Below, in pieces: positions 19,108 to 27,509 of a DNA stretch of 64,000 nucleotides. The position numbers and the translations under genes are program-made. The notes beneath the pieces are model-generated. The model worked only from the letters and a program-made list of their open reading frames with translations. It was not told where the DNA came from and made no database searches. The stretch is taken from contig CALYPO010000001.1 of NCBI GenBank assembly GCA_945276085.1, positions 62,001 to 126,000 of the forward strand, read 5' to 3'. Numbering within the stretch: position 1 is the stretch's first letter; each line of letters begins with the position of its first letter. The DNA comes from an uncultured Gilliamella sp. (GTDB lineage Bacteria > Pseudomonadota > Gammaproteobacteria > Enterobacterales > Orbaceae).

Positions 19108-19620
19108 ACGGTTACTCACCTAAAATGACTTGTGTTTGCTTCTCTAATTTTGCAACTAGCAAAGGATCAGCCATATCATTAGTCATCAATGCGGTAATCG
19201 CTTGCCATTCGCAAATTTTATATAAACTTTTGCGACTGAATTTAGTGTAATCAGCTAACATATATTTTTATCCAAGTGAGCAATGATCGCTTTATCAACA
19301 TAAGCATCAAAAGAAGATGGACAAGAAGGACCGCTTAAATTACTCAAGCCATCAATATCTAAACAACAAGCATCTACCTGAATTTCATTGATCTTTGACA
19401 CGGCTCAACCACCAAAAACTGATGAGCTTTTATCACGCAGTTCACCGCCAAATAAAACAATTTGGTTTTGTGATGAAATAAGCGTGTTAGCAATAGGCAA
19501 TAAATCAGTAAAAATCTCATAATCGGCACAAAAGCTCAAAAGCTGCCCCACCCTCTTGCTAGTATAAATTGGCAAGTGGATGTTATCGATCACTCATTTT
19601 AAGCATTTTACTGCCGCAAC
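19108..19620 (-). pseudogene. Decayed DeoR-family transcriptional regulator
   Basis: Minus-strand translation recovers the effector-binding half of a DeoR-type sugar regulator: a segment from IDNIHLPIYTSKRV to VLFGGELRDKSSSVFGG, an in-frame TGA at about 19404, then KINEIQVDACCLDIDG. A one-base frameshift near 19262 follows, and the frame resumes with LADYTKFSRKSLYK and ends ...KQTQVILGE. The N-terminal helix-turn-helix is missing. One stop, one frameshift and the lost DNA-binding domain make a functional product unlikely. The 18.9-19.7 kb gap holds nothing else recognisable. Confidence 0.72.
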
Positions 19621-19744
19621 ATCTAACCAAGTCAAAATAAGACAGCAGACATTTATCCATTTTTCATTTAACATCAAGAATAGCTAATGACACGGCTGCA
19701 ATAATTGTTTTAATTTTGGGAAAAAATGCTAGAATGTTGCCACT

Positions 19745-20089
19745 ATGACTGTGATTAGCTATTGTAAACAACTCCACAAACGCTTTATTATCAAAACTGC
19801 TTTATCGCACTTATTATTAGGTGTGATTGCTGCTGGATTTGGTCTATATCAAGAAAATGCATTACCTGCTCAGCCAACGGTTTCTCAAGTCGGTATTATT
19901 GCCATTACAGCGATAGTACAAGATCATCAAACGCCAATAAAAGCGCATATACAATCACTGTTATTGGTGCAAAAGCAACATGATGATAAACAAACCATTT
20001 CATTAAATCATTATGATGTCAGTCCCAATATTGTCATCCGGTTAACCCCTTATAACGGCATTAGAGCAGGCCCTAAAGCTACCGTTTAA
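19745..20089 (+). CDS. secM: SecM, secretion monitor / arrest peptide (divergent)
   Basis: Short exported protein whose stalling in the ribosome tunnel controls secA translation. Evidence: position 82 bp upstream of secA, a signal segment HLLLGVIAAGFGLYQENALPA that aligns with HLLLGMVAASLGL of E. coli SecM, and a C-terminal GIRAGP followed by four residues, as in E. coli (GIRAGP-QRLT). The essential Arg and Pro are kept. The upstream arrest residues differ: Phe150 aligns with Pro, Trp155 with Arg and Ile156 with Leu. The protein is also shorter (114 against 170 residues). Confidence 0.82.
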   Translation: MTVISYCKQLHKRFIIKTALSHLLLGVIAAGFGLYQENALPAQPTVSQVGIIAITAIVQDHQTPIKAHIQSLLLVQKQHDDKQTISLNHYDVSPNIVIRLTPYNGIRAGPKATV

Positions 20090-20171
20090 ACCATTGATAA
20101 CGTAATAAAATAAATTGGCCATATTTAGGTATAAACCTTATTAATCCTATTGAAAAAATAAGAGAAAGATC

Positions 20172-22895
20172 ATGTTATTAAAATTATTAACCAAAGTATT
20201 CGGTAGCCGTAATGAACGCGTACTAAAAACAATGCGCAAACGCGTAGAAAGAATCAATGCGTTAGAACCACAAATGGAAGCATTAACCGATGATGAGCTA
20301 AAAGCAAAAACAGCAGAATTCAAACAAAAAATTGCTGATGGCACCAAATTAGATGATATTTTAGAAGAAGCTTTTGCGGTCGTTCGTGAAGCGAGTAAAC
20401 GCGTTTTTGGAATGCGTCATTTTGATGTACAGCTAATTGGGGGCATGGTATTAAATGAACGCTGTATTGCTGAAATGCGTACCGGTGAAGGTAAAACCTT
20501 AACCGCAACTTTACCCGCCTATTTAAATGCGTTAACCGGCAAAGGGGTTCATGTCGTCACGGTTAATGATTACTTAGCCCAACGTGATGCTGAAAACAAT
20601 CGCCCACTATTTGAATTTCTAGGTCTAACTGTCGGTATTAATCTCCCTAACATGCCACCGCAAATGAAACGCGATGCTTATAACGCCGACATCACTTATG
20701 GCACTAATAACGAGTATGGCTTTGATTACCTTCGCGATAATATGGTGTTTACAAAAGAATCGCGAGTACAACGCCCACTACATTATGCCTTAGTCGACGA
20801 AGTAGACTCGATTTTGATTGATGAAGCAAGAACACCATTAATCATATCTGGACAAGCCGAAGACAGCTCTGATAGATATGTCAGTATCGATAAAATTATT
20901 CCATATTTAGTTCGCCAAGAAAAAGAAGATTCTGATCAATTTCAAGGTGATGGTGACTTTTCTATTGACGAAAAAACACGTCAAGTCAACCTTACTGAAC
21001 GCGGTTTAATTAAAGTTGAAGAGTTACTAATTAAACAAGGCATTATGAAAAGTGACGAGTCACTGTATGCCCCAAGCAATATTGTGTTAATGCACCATGT
21101 CAATGCAGCGCTTCGAGCCCATCACCTATTCCATAAAGATGTGGATTATATTGTTCGCGATAACGAAATCATTATTGTCGATGAACATACCGGTCGTACC
21201 ATGGATGGACGCCGTTGGTCTGATGGATTACATCAGGCGGTAGAAGCCAAAGAACATGTTAAAATTCAAAATGAAAACCAAACTTTGGCATCTATCACTT
21301 TCCAAAACTATTTCCGACTATATGAAAAATTAGCAGGGATGACAGGAACAGCGGATACCGAAGCATTCGAATTTAATCAAATTTATGGTCTCGATACTAT
21401 TGTTATTCCAACGAATCGTCCAATGGTCCGTAAAGATCAATCCGATTTAGTCTATATGACCGAAAAAGAAAAAATCGATGCGATCGTTTCTGATGTACAA
21501 GAATGTGTAAAACGTGGGCAGCCTGTGTTAGTCGGTACGGCTTCCATCGAGAAATCAGAACTTGTCTCTCAAGCATTTAAAAAAGCGGGTATCAAACATA
21601 ATGTATTAAATGCTAAATTCCATGCACAAGAGGCCGAGATTATCGCTGAAGCAGGTAGTAAAGGTGCCGTGACAATTGCCACCAATATGGCTGGCCGTGG
21701 TACTGACATTATGCTTGGTGGTAACTGGCAAAATGAAGTCGCTAAACTTGAAAATCCAACCCCTGAAGATATCGAAAAAGCTAAACAAGCATGGCAAACC
21801 AAGCACGAAGAGGTAATAGCACTTGGTGGTCTTTACATTTTAGGGACAGAGCGTCACGAATCTCGTCGTATTGATAACCAATTACGAGGTCGTGCTGGTC
21901 GTCAAGGTGACCCTGGTGCTTCACGCTTTTATCTATCACTTGAAGACCCATTAATGCGAATTTTTGCTTCAGAGCGTGTTGGTAACATGATGCGTAAACT
22001 GGGTATGAAAGAAGGCGAAGCCATTGAACATCCTTGGGTTACTAAAGCTATTGCAAATGCGCAAAAGAAAGTTGAAAGCCGTAACTTTGATATACGTAAA
22101 CAACTACTTGAATTTGATGATGTTGCCAACGATCAACGTAAAGCAATTTATCGTCAACGAAATGAACTACTCGATAATAGCGATATTAAAGATACCATTG
22201 ATTCTATTCGTGATGACGTATTTAATGCGTTAATCGATCAATATATTCCACCTCAATCAATTGAAGAGATGTGGGATGTGCCTGGACTAGAATCAGCTTT
22301 AAAAACCGATTTTGCTTTAGATTTACCGATTGCCAAATGGTTAGATGAAGAAGCAAATCTGCATGAAGAAACATTACGTGAACGCATTTTACAAATTGCA
22401 AAAGAGACCTATCTTGAAAAAGAAAATAGTGCTGGCTCTGAAGCATTTAGACACTTTGAAAAAAGTGTAATGTTACAAACACTTGACACTTTATGGAAAG
22501 AACATTTAGCCGCAATGGATTATTTACGCCAAGGTATACATTTACGTGGTTACGCGCAAAAAGATCCTAAACAAGAGTATAAGCGTGAATCATTTAATAT
22601 GTTTGCAAGCATGTTAGAATCGTTAAAATATGATGTTATTGGCGTACTGAGTCGTGTTCAAATCCGATCACAAGAGGAAGTTGATGAAGCCGAACGACAA
22701 CGCTTAGCTGAAATGGAAAAGCTCATGGAAAAACAGAAAACGAGCCATGAATCTGTTACTAGTATTGATGGAGATGACGCTGAAACCTCATCGACGCAAC
22801 CAGTAGTCCGCGCGCAAGCAAAAGTTGGGCGTAATGATCCTTGTCCATGTGGCTCAGGAAAAAAATATAAACACTGTCATGGTGCTGTTCACTAA
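20172..22895 (+). CDS. secA: Preprotein translocase ATPase SecA
   Basis: Motor ATPase that drives proteins through SecYEG. 907 residues (901 in E. coli). The Walker A MRTGEGKT is at about residues 102-109, then a DEVDSIL Walker B, the second motor domain with [10 protein letters not shown] and the [12 protein letters not shown] arginine-finger region. The C-terminal zinc-binding tail has [14 protein letters not shown] and binds SecB. The ribosome binding site is weak (AGAAAG) and lies beside a possible CTTATT/AATAAG stem at 20137-20162, in keeping with SecM control. Confidence 0.98.
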   Translation: MLLKLLTKVFGSRNERVLKTMRKRVERINALEPQMEALTDDELKAKTAEFKQKIADGTKLDDILEEAFAVVREASKRVFGMRHFDVQLIGGMVLNERCIAEMRTGEGKTLTATLPAYLNALTGKGVHVVTVNDYLAQRDAENNRPLFEFLGLTVGINLPNMPPQMKRDAYNADITYGTNNEYGFDYLRDNMVFTKESRVQRPLHYALVDEVDSILIDEARTPLIISGQAEDSSDRYVSIDKIIPYLVRQEKEDSDQFQGDGDFSIDEKTRQVNLTERGLIKVEELLIKQGIMKSDESLYAPSNIVLMHHVNAALRAHHLFHKDVDYIVRDNEIIIVDEHTGRTMDGRRWSDGLHQAVEAKEHVKIQNENQTLASITFQNYFRLYEKLAGMTGTADTEAFEFNQIYGLDTIVIPTNRPMVRKDQSDLVYMTEKEKIDAIVSDVQECVKRGQPVLVGTASIEKSELVSQAFKKAGIKHNVLNAKFHAQEAEIIAEAGSKGAVTIATNMAGRGTDIMLGGNWQNEVAKLENPTPEDIEKAKQAWQTKHEEVIALGGLYILGTERHESRRIDNQLRGRAGRQGDPGASRFYLSLEDPLMRIFASERVGNMMRKLGMKEGEAIEHPWVTKAIANAQKKVESRNFDIRKQLLEFDDVANDQRKAIYRQRNELLDNSDIKDTIDSIRDDVFNALIDQYIPPQSIEEMWDVPGLESALKTDFALDLPIAKWLDEEANLHEETLRERILQIAKETYLEKENSAGSEAFRHFEKSVMLQTLDTLWKEHLAAMDYLRQGIHLRGYAQKDPKQEYKRESFNMFASMLESLKYDVIGVLSRVQIRSQEEVDEAERQRLAEMEKLMEKQKTSHESVTSIDGDDAETSSTQPVVRAQAKVGRNDPCPCGSGKKYKHCHGAVH

Positions 22896-22934
22896 GGTAA
22901 AAATTTAGTATCATCAAAATATTATCAAATAAAT

Positions 22935-22981
22935 TGCCGATAACAGTCGGCATTCAAAAAGTGGGAAAGGATCACTTTCCC
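22935..22981 (+). terminator. Two hairpins after secA
   Basis: TGCCGA/TCGGCA (22935-22940 and 22947-22952) and GGGAAAG/CTTTCCC (22963-22969 and 22975-22981) are perfect stems in the 117-bp gap before mutT. Neither is followed by a T run, so they may stabilise or process a secA-mutT transcript rather than end it. Confidence 0.45.
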
Positions 22982-23012
22982 CAAGTTGACTCATAGATAG
23001 ACAGACAGGATT

Positions 23013-23417
23013 ATGAAAAAACATACTGAAATTGCTGTAGGTATTATACGTTCACAAGATTGTCAAATCTTTATCACTCAACGAGGTGAAGACTCGCATC
23101 TTGCTGGTTTTTGGGAGTTTCCAGGTGGAAAAGTCGAAGTTGCTGAAACACCTTTTCAAACTTTACAACGCGAGATCGCTGAAGAAGTCGACATCCATAT
23201 TCATCATGCGCAATTCTTAAAAACAGTCCAGCATAGTTACGATGATCGCGATATTACTATCCATGCTTATTTAGTTGAAGAGTGGGATGGCGTACCTTTT
23301 GCCAAAGAAGGGCAACCGAGCCGTTGGATTGATCAAGAAGATCTCAATGCGGATGAATTTCCCGATGCTAATCGACCTATCATCGAAATGCTAAAAAATT
23401 TAGATAAACAAATTTAG
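23013..23417 (+). CDS. mutT: 8-oxo-dGTP diphosphatase MutT
   Basis: Nudix hydrolase that removes 8-oxo-dGTP and prevents A:T to C:G transversions. The Nudix box runs from GGKVEVAET to REIAEEVDI at residues 37-59, with its REU.EE core intact. The last glycine of the box (EEVGI in E. coli) is Asp here, a mild variant. Length 134 (129 in E. coli). AGGA lies five bases before the ATG. secA-mutT is the enterobacterial gene order. Confidence 0.92.
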   Translation: MKKHTEIAVGIIRSQDCQIFITQRGEDSHLAGFWEFPGGKVEVAETPFQTLQREIAEEVDIHIHHAQFLKTVQHSYDDRDITIHAYLVEEWDGVPFAKEGQPSRWIDQEDLNADEFPDANRPIIEMLKNLDKQI

Positions 23418-23554
23418 CATATTCTTTTTAAGAATACCTTTTTATTCGTTTGATTTTCAAGCGTATACCTTCCCCTATCCGCATAAAAAACATAATATTA
23501 ACTCAAATATTGCTGTTTTAACTTTGTTTCAAAGCATAACTTATAATATACTGC

Positions 23555-23587
23555 TGTCCTTATTGATATTACTTATCAATAAGGACA
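23555..23587 (+). repeat. 14-bp perfect inverted repeat upstream of the DUF4177 gene
   Basis: The arms TGTCCTTATTGATA (23555-23568) and TATCAATAAGGACA (23574-23587) are fully complementary with a TTACT loop. A TATAAT at 23542-23547 would start transcription about at the first arm, so the mRNA would begin with this hairpin. It could instead be an operator. Confidence 0.65.
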
Positions 23588-23622
23588 CTATTTTTAAAAT
23601 ATAAAAAAAGGAAATGAATACA

Positions 23623-23838
23623 ATGAAAGAATATAAAGTCGTTATTTACCAAGAAGGTGCTTTATCCTCTTTACTTTTTGGTGCAGCGAATTCTAATGCT
23701 GAAAAATTCTCTGATTTTTTAAATCAAAATGCAAGACAAGGTTGGCGTGTGGTGACAATGGAAAAAGATATGAGACGCTTATTTCTACTTTGGAAACGCG
23801 AAGCCTATCTAATTGTGATGGAAAAAGATCGCATATAA
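23623..23838 (+). CDS. DUF4177 family small protein
   Basis: 71 residues, MKEYKVVIYQEG...LNQNARQGWRVVTMEKD...; the pattern of a short beta strand, a helix and an 'N..A..GW.vv' core is that of DUF4177, whose function is unknown. An ATG at 23614 is too close to the AAGGA at 23608-23612. ATG 23623, ten bases from it, is the better start. There is no signal peptide. A monocistronic unit: a TATAAT and hairpin precede it and an inverted repeat follows. Confidence 0.7.
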   Translation: MKEYKVVIYQEGALSSLLFGAANSNAEKFSDFLNQNARQGWRVVTMEKDMRRLFLLWKREAYLIVMEKDRI

Positions 23839-23848
23839 ATAACCAATA

Positions 23849-23876
23849 TTCATACAGTTTAAAAAAACTGTATGAA
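23849..23876. terminator. 12-bp perfect inverted repeat after the DUF4177 gene
   Basis: TTCATACAGTTT and AAACTGTATGAA flank an AAAA loop ten bases after the stop codon. The stem is strong but there is no T tract, so its role as terminator is probable rather than certain. Confidence 0.55.
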
Positions 23877-24029
23877 CAATAGAAATTGAGCTTAAGCTTA
23901 AAACTGGTTAGTTTAGTTTTATTTGATTCAAGACAGTTGATGTCCAAAACTACAGGTCAATTTAAAGATAAAATATCACTCACTATTTATAATTTACATT
24001 TGACCTTTAAAATTAAACAGCAAAATCGA

Positions 24030-24410
24030 TTATTTACACTGTAATCGTTGTTCGGCTAATGCCAAAAAAACAATACCAATAATAATACATAACGCGCCAA
24101 GTAAACGAGTGGTTGTAATTTGCTCATTAAAAGCCACGATCGAAACAAGCATTACCGTTACAACTTGTAAATGAGAAGCTGCAAAAGCCGGACCAACTGG
24201 TGCTTTTTTTAATAATATCATCCATGTCATAAAAGCACCTGTATAGCCTAAAATAACTAAATAAGCCCAACCATGACTAAAAATACGAATCAACCAATGA
24301 AAATTAGCCTCAAAGGGGAGTGCTGCTAATGCCGTTAATTTAAAGCTGGTTTGCCCAAAAGTATCGAAAAATAATAACAAAATAAAACCAATGATATAAA
24401 ATTTTTTCAT
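24030..24410 (-). CDS. Half-size DMT/SMR-like transporter, second of a pair
   Basis: 126 residues forming four predicted transmembrane helices, the size of small multidrug resistance subunits. Helix 1 reads LLFFDTFGQTSFK; its Asp aligns with the essential Glu14 of EmrE (AEVIGTTLMK). The ATG overlaps the stop of the gene before it (TAATG), so the two are translationally coupled and probably form a heterodimer like other paired SMR proteins. The substrate is unknown. Third gene of the zur operon. Confidence 0.7.
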   Translation of the reverse strand: MKKFYIIGFILLLFFDTFGQTSFKLTALAALPFEANFHWLIRIFSHGWAYLVILGYTGAFMTWMILLKKAPVGPAFAASHLQVVTVMLVSIVAFNEQITTTRLLGALCIIIGIVFLALAEQRLQCK

Positions 24411-24775
24411 TAGGTGAGCCCTACTAAAATAACGCCAAAAGTAATAAAAAATATACCAATAAGACGAAAGGCTGTTAGATGCTCTTTAAATAAAACTCGT
24501 CCAGCAATCATAACGGTGATGATGTTAAACGATCCTAATAAAATACCTTGCGACAAAGGGACTTCACTTAAAAACGCCAGCCAAAAAATAAAGCCAACAA
24601 AATAGGTACCAAAACCTAACCAAAGCCAAAAATTACCAAACAATCTTTGCCAATAGTGTAAACCTTGTTGATGTTTTGACGTTATGGCGGCATATTTAAA
24701 TGCAATTTGTCCAACAGTATCACAAAATAGATTAACTAACCAAAGTGTAATAATTAAGGCTGACACGGCTGACAA
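24410..24775 (-). CDS. Half-size DMT/SMR-like transporter, first of a pair
   Basis: 121 residues with four predicted membrane helices. It contains CDTVGQIAFK in helix 1, the same D..GQ..FK motif as its downstream partner, and GILLGSFNIITVM in helix 3. It overlaps the end of zur by 22 bases and its own stop overlaps the next start. The operon with a zinc regulator suggests, without proving, a link to metal or metallophore export. Confidence 0.7.
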   Translation of the reverse strand: MSAVSALIITLWLVNLFCDTVGQIAFKYAAITSKHQQGLHYWQRLFGNFWLWLGFGTYFVGFIFWLAFLSEVPLSQGILLGSFNIITVMIAGRVLFKEHLTAFRLIGIFFITFGVILVGLT

Positions 24776-25188
24776 ATTCCATGTATTTCAAGCACACTAT
24801 GTTTTATTAAAAACTGACTTTGCAGTGCTAATAGCTTGAGCTGTGTTTCAATATCTTCTGAATGCTTTTCTATAATTTGTTTACATTTATCACAAATAAA
24901 TAAAATTGAAATATGCTCGGGGTCGTGAAAATGCGGGCATACAATGTAACTGTTAGATGATTCAACTTTGTGAATAAAACCTTGTTCGAGTAAAAACTCA
25001 AGTGCGCGATAAATTGTCGGTGGTTTTGCTTGCGGTTCACTCACTTTCAACAGATCTAACAAATCATATGCACTCATCGCTTTATTTGCTTTTAACATGA
25101 TATGTAAAACGGTACGCCGCTGTGTTGTCAGTTTTATACCGCGTTTTTTGCATAACATTTCAATCTTTTCAATTAGCAGATTGTGCAT
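24754..25188 (-). CDS. zur: Zinc uptake regulator Zur (Fur family)
   Basis: Zinc-sensing repressor. The DNA-binding half has LTTQRRTVLHIM and SAYDLLDLLKVSEPQAKPPTIYRALEFLLEQGFIHKVES, nearly the E. coli Zur sequence. Metal-site parts are CPHFHDPEH, CDKCKQ and a final CQPC. It ends about 20 residues earlier than E. coli Zur and lacks the Cys/His-rich tail. ATG 25188 has AAGGGA seven bases upstream; a GTG at 25203 is less likely. Cotranscribed with the two small transporters downstream. Confidence 0.88.
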   Translation of the reverse strand: MHNLLIEKIEMLCKKRGIKLTTQRRTVLHIMLKANKAMSAYDLLDLLKVSEPQAKPPTIYRALEFLLEQGFIHKVESSNSYIVCPHFHDPEHISILFICDKCKQIIEKHSEDIETQLKLLALQSQFLIKHSVLEIHGICQPCQP

Positions 25189-25212
25189 TCGGTTTCCCTT
25201 CACTTTTGATTA

Positions 25213-25485
25213 TTATTTATTACGTGCTGCTTTTTTTCGTCTTATCTCTTTAGGATCATTAATTAATGGACGATAAATTTCGATGCGATCACCATCATTA
25301 ACTAACGTATTAAAATCACAGCGCTTACCGTAAATACCAACTAGATGCTCATCTAATGCAATTTGACATAGCGATAAGATATTGGATTTTGTTATTGCTT
25401 GCAATACATTAGTTTGTGCATCAACGTCTAAATCAATGACGGTTGCATTATTAGGTAAAGCATAAACAACTTGAATATTTATCAT
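25213..25485 (-). CDS. rnfH: RnfH family protein (RatB)
   Basis: 90-residue ubiquitin-like fold protein of the UPF0125/RnfH family, usually encoded next to ratA; its function is not established. Family markers are INIQVVYALP at the N-terminus and DGDRIEIYRPL..DPKE.RR..A at the C-terminus. A longer reading from 25521 would overlap ratA; ATG 25485, one base after the ratA stop, fits family length and coupling. Confidence 0.88.
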   Translation of the reverse strand: MINIQVVYALPNNATVIDLDVDAQTNVLQAITKSNILSLCQIALDEHLVGIYGKRCDFNTLVNDGDRIEIYRPLINDPKEIRRKKAARNK

Positions 25486-25486
25486 A

Positions 25487-25915
25487 CTAATAAATCTGCC
25501 TTGCTCGTGTTGAAAATGCATTGACCATGTTAGTCATAACTTCTTTAAACACTGGGGTAAAAGCAATATCAAGTAGCTTATTTTTAAACTCAAAATCTAA
25601 ACTAAAACTAATTTTACTGTGAGTATCATTCACTGGCGTAAATTGCCATTTACCAGACAGGTGTTTAAAAGGGCCTTGCAGTAACTTCATCTCAATTAAA
25701 TGCGGCTCATTAATCTGATTGACAGTAGTAAAAGATTTTTTGAAGCCTAACTTTTCAACCTCAATAAAAGCCGTTAACCTATTATCTTGTTTGCTAATAA
25801 TGCCAGTTGCGATACAATCAGGAACAAATTCTGGATAACGAGCAATATCATTAACCAACGCAAACATTTGCTCAATTGAATAGGGCTCGATAACTTCGTG
25901 AAAAACATGTGCCAT
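25487..25915 (-). CDS. ratA: RatA, START/Coq10-like ribosome association protein
   Basis: Coq10/START-domain protein; in E. coli described as a toxin that blocks 70S assembly, in other settings linked to quinone binding. It has AHVFHEVIEPYSIEQMFALV..DI..YPEFVP near the start and GPFKHLSGKWQF in the middle, both strongly conserved. ATG 25915 (142 residues) matches family length better than 25948, whose extra residues are hydrophobic and lack support. It is divergent from smpB with a 66-bp gap, as in E. coli. Confidence 0.9.
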   Translation of the reverse strand: MAHVFHEVIEPYSIEQMFALVNDIARYPEFVPDCIATGIISKQDNRLTAFIEVEKLGFKKSFTTVNQINEPHLIEMKLLQGPFKHLSGKWQFTPVNDTHSKISFSLDFEFKNKLLDIAFTPVFKEVMTNMVNAFSTRARQIY

Positions 25916-25981
25916 AAGAATAAAATAAAAAAATAAAATTATTGGCATATAGTATCACGTAACTCTATAATATCGCACATT

Positions 25982-26464
25982 ATGACTAAGAAAAAATCAC
26001 ACAAGCCGGGTTCGGCAACGATTGCATTAAATAAACGCGCACGCCATGAGTACTTTATTGAAGAGGAAATTGAGGCGGGATTATCCCTACAAGGTTGGGA
26101 AGTAAAATCCCTGCGCGCAGGTAAAGCCAACATTAGTGATAGTTACGTTTTACTCAAAGATGGCGAAGCATGGTTATTTGGTGCAACAATTACGCCATTA
26201 TCGGTTGCATCATCGCATGTAGTATGCGATCCGATGCGTACACGTAAATTGCTGCTTAATCAGCGTGAATTGAACTCTCTGTTCGGTCAAATAAACCGTC
26301 AAGGTTATACCGTTGTTGCCCTATCTTTATATTGGAAAAATGCCTGGGCTAAAGTAAAAATTGGTTTAGCCAAAGGTAAAAAAGAGTACGATAAACGTAC
26401 TGACATTAAAGAACGCCAATGGCAGGTTGATAAAGCGCGAATTATGAAAAATGCCAACCGTTAA
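25982..26464 (+). CDS. smpB: SsrA-binding protein SmpB
   Basis: tmRNA-binding protein of trans-translation. The family core [29 protein letters not shown] is complete, as are DSYV and the basic C-terminal tail [13 protein letters not shown]. Length 160, as in E. coli. The 28 bp before the convergent LacI-type gene contain no ssrA, so tmRNA is encoded elsewhere. Confidence 0.97.
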   Translation: MTKKKSHKPGSATIALNKRARHEYFIEEEIEAGLSLQGWEVKSLRAGKANISDSYVLLKDGEAWLFGATITPLSVASSHVVCDPMRTRKLLLNQRELNSLFGQINRQGYTVVALSLYWKNAWAKVKIGLAKGKKEYDKRTDIKERQWQVDKARIMKNANR

Positions 26465-26492
26465 TAGTCTAGTTCATAAAAAAATTGCTAGG

Positions 26493-27491
26493 CTAACGGT
26501 GGCGAATAATTTTCGGCTCAATAAAAAAGGCATGATGTTTTAGTTCTTTAAAGTTAATCAGCCGATCGATTACCTCAACACAAGTATGTGCCATGGTTTG
26601 AAAATCTTGTGCAATGGCATCTGTTGGGTAATAACAGTAGTCAAGATAGATATTATAATCATAAGAGCATAAACAAATTTGATTAGGATCTATTTTGATT
26701 TCGACCAAATAACTCAGTACCTCTTGCAATAAATTGCAGGAAGGCGTAAAAATAGCCTTAGGTAACCGCCCTAATTTTTGATGAACACCTTTAATTAACT
26801 GATACCCTTTATTTTGACAATAGTCATCACTGACTAACCAATCGTGTTTGAACTTTAATCCCGCAGTTTTGAGCCCTTGCTTGAATCCTTCAAGTCTTGC
26901 ATGAATCGAGGTTAGTTGTATATCACACCCAATAAAATAAAACTCTTTTAGTTGCTTAGCATAAGGAATTATCAAATCGGCAACTGACTTTACAGATTCA
27001 CTGGTGATAAAAGGAAGTTTGGTATCTTTCAAATAACGATCGAAAAACAAAACGGGAGTCTTTTGGTTAATGCTTACATAAAAATCATCACTATCTAAAG
27101 ATGTTACAACAATCATGGCATCAACGCAGCGTTCGACCAAATTTTGCGCCACTTTAATTTCGACCTCGGGATTATAATGACTACAAGTGATTAAGAGTTG
27201 AATATTTTTTTGTCTGAACGAGGCTTCTAGATGATGTAAAAACATCGAAAAAAATGAATTAGACATATCCGGCACAATAACGCCAATAGTATTAGTGCTA
27301 TTCGCTTTAACTAAATATTGACGAATATGAGATTGATCACTGTATTGCTGAGCAATCGCTAATACTCGTTGCCGAGTTAAGGGCGAAATTCGATACTTTT
27401 TATCTCGTTTATTAAAAATATGACTGACGGTCGTTGCCGACACGCCAGCCAAACGAGCAATATCATTGATCTTTAATTTATTACTCGCCAT
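26493..27491 (-). CDS. LacI-family regulator, ScrR/Cra (FruR)-like subgroup
   Basis: 332 residues from ATG 27491. The helix-turn-helix (KINDIARLAGVSATTVSHIFN) is followed by KYRISPLTRQRVLAIAQQY, which has the layout of Cra (QYRVSDKTVEKVMAVVREH). IGVIVPDMSNSFFSMFLHHLE, QLLITCSHYNPE and FTPSCNLLQEVL also match the Cra/ScrR effector domain. It is the last gene of an operon with a GH172 enzyme and a CscB-like permease, so it probably represses that operon in response to a fructose-containing sugar. AAGG lies ten bases before the ATG; a GTG at 27497 is also in frame. Confidence 0.82.
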   Translation of the reverse strand: MASNKLKINDIARLAGVSATTVSHIFNKRDKKYRISPLTRQRVLAIAQQYSDQSHIRQYLVKANSTNTIGVIVPDMSNSFFSMFLHHLEASFRQKNIQLLITCSHYNPEVEIKVAQNLVERCVDAMIVVTSLDSDDFYVSINQKTPVLFFDRYLKDTKLPFITSESVKSVADLIIPYAKQLKEFYFIGCDIQLTSIHARLEGFKQGLKTAGLKFKHDWLVSDDYCQNKGYQLIKGVHQKLGRLPKAIFTPSCNLLQEVLSYLVEIKIDPNQICLCSYDYNIYLDYCYYPTDAIAQDFQTMAHTCVEVIDRLINFKELKHHAFFIEPKIIRHR

Positions 27492-27509
27492 AACCACATT
27501 ACCTTATTT

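Noticed and set aside
25939..26133. Minus-strand frame covering the start of smpB
   Set aside because: It overlaps the smpB N-terminus and the ratA leader and has no family features; a shadow frame.
26465..26492. Search for ssrA (tmRNA) next to smpB
   Set aside because: Only 28 bp separate smpB from the next gene, so the usual enterobacterial ssrA position is empty. This is a rearrangement, not evidence of loss.
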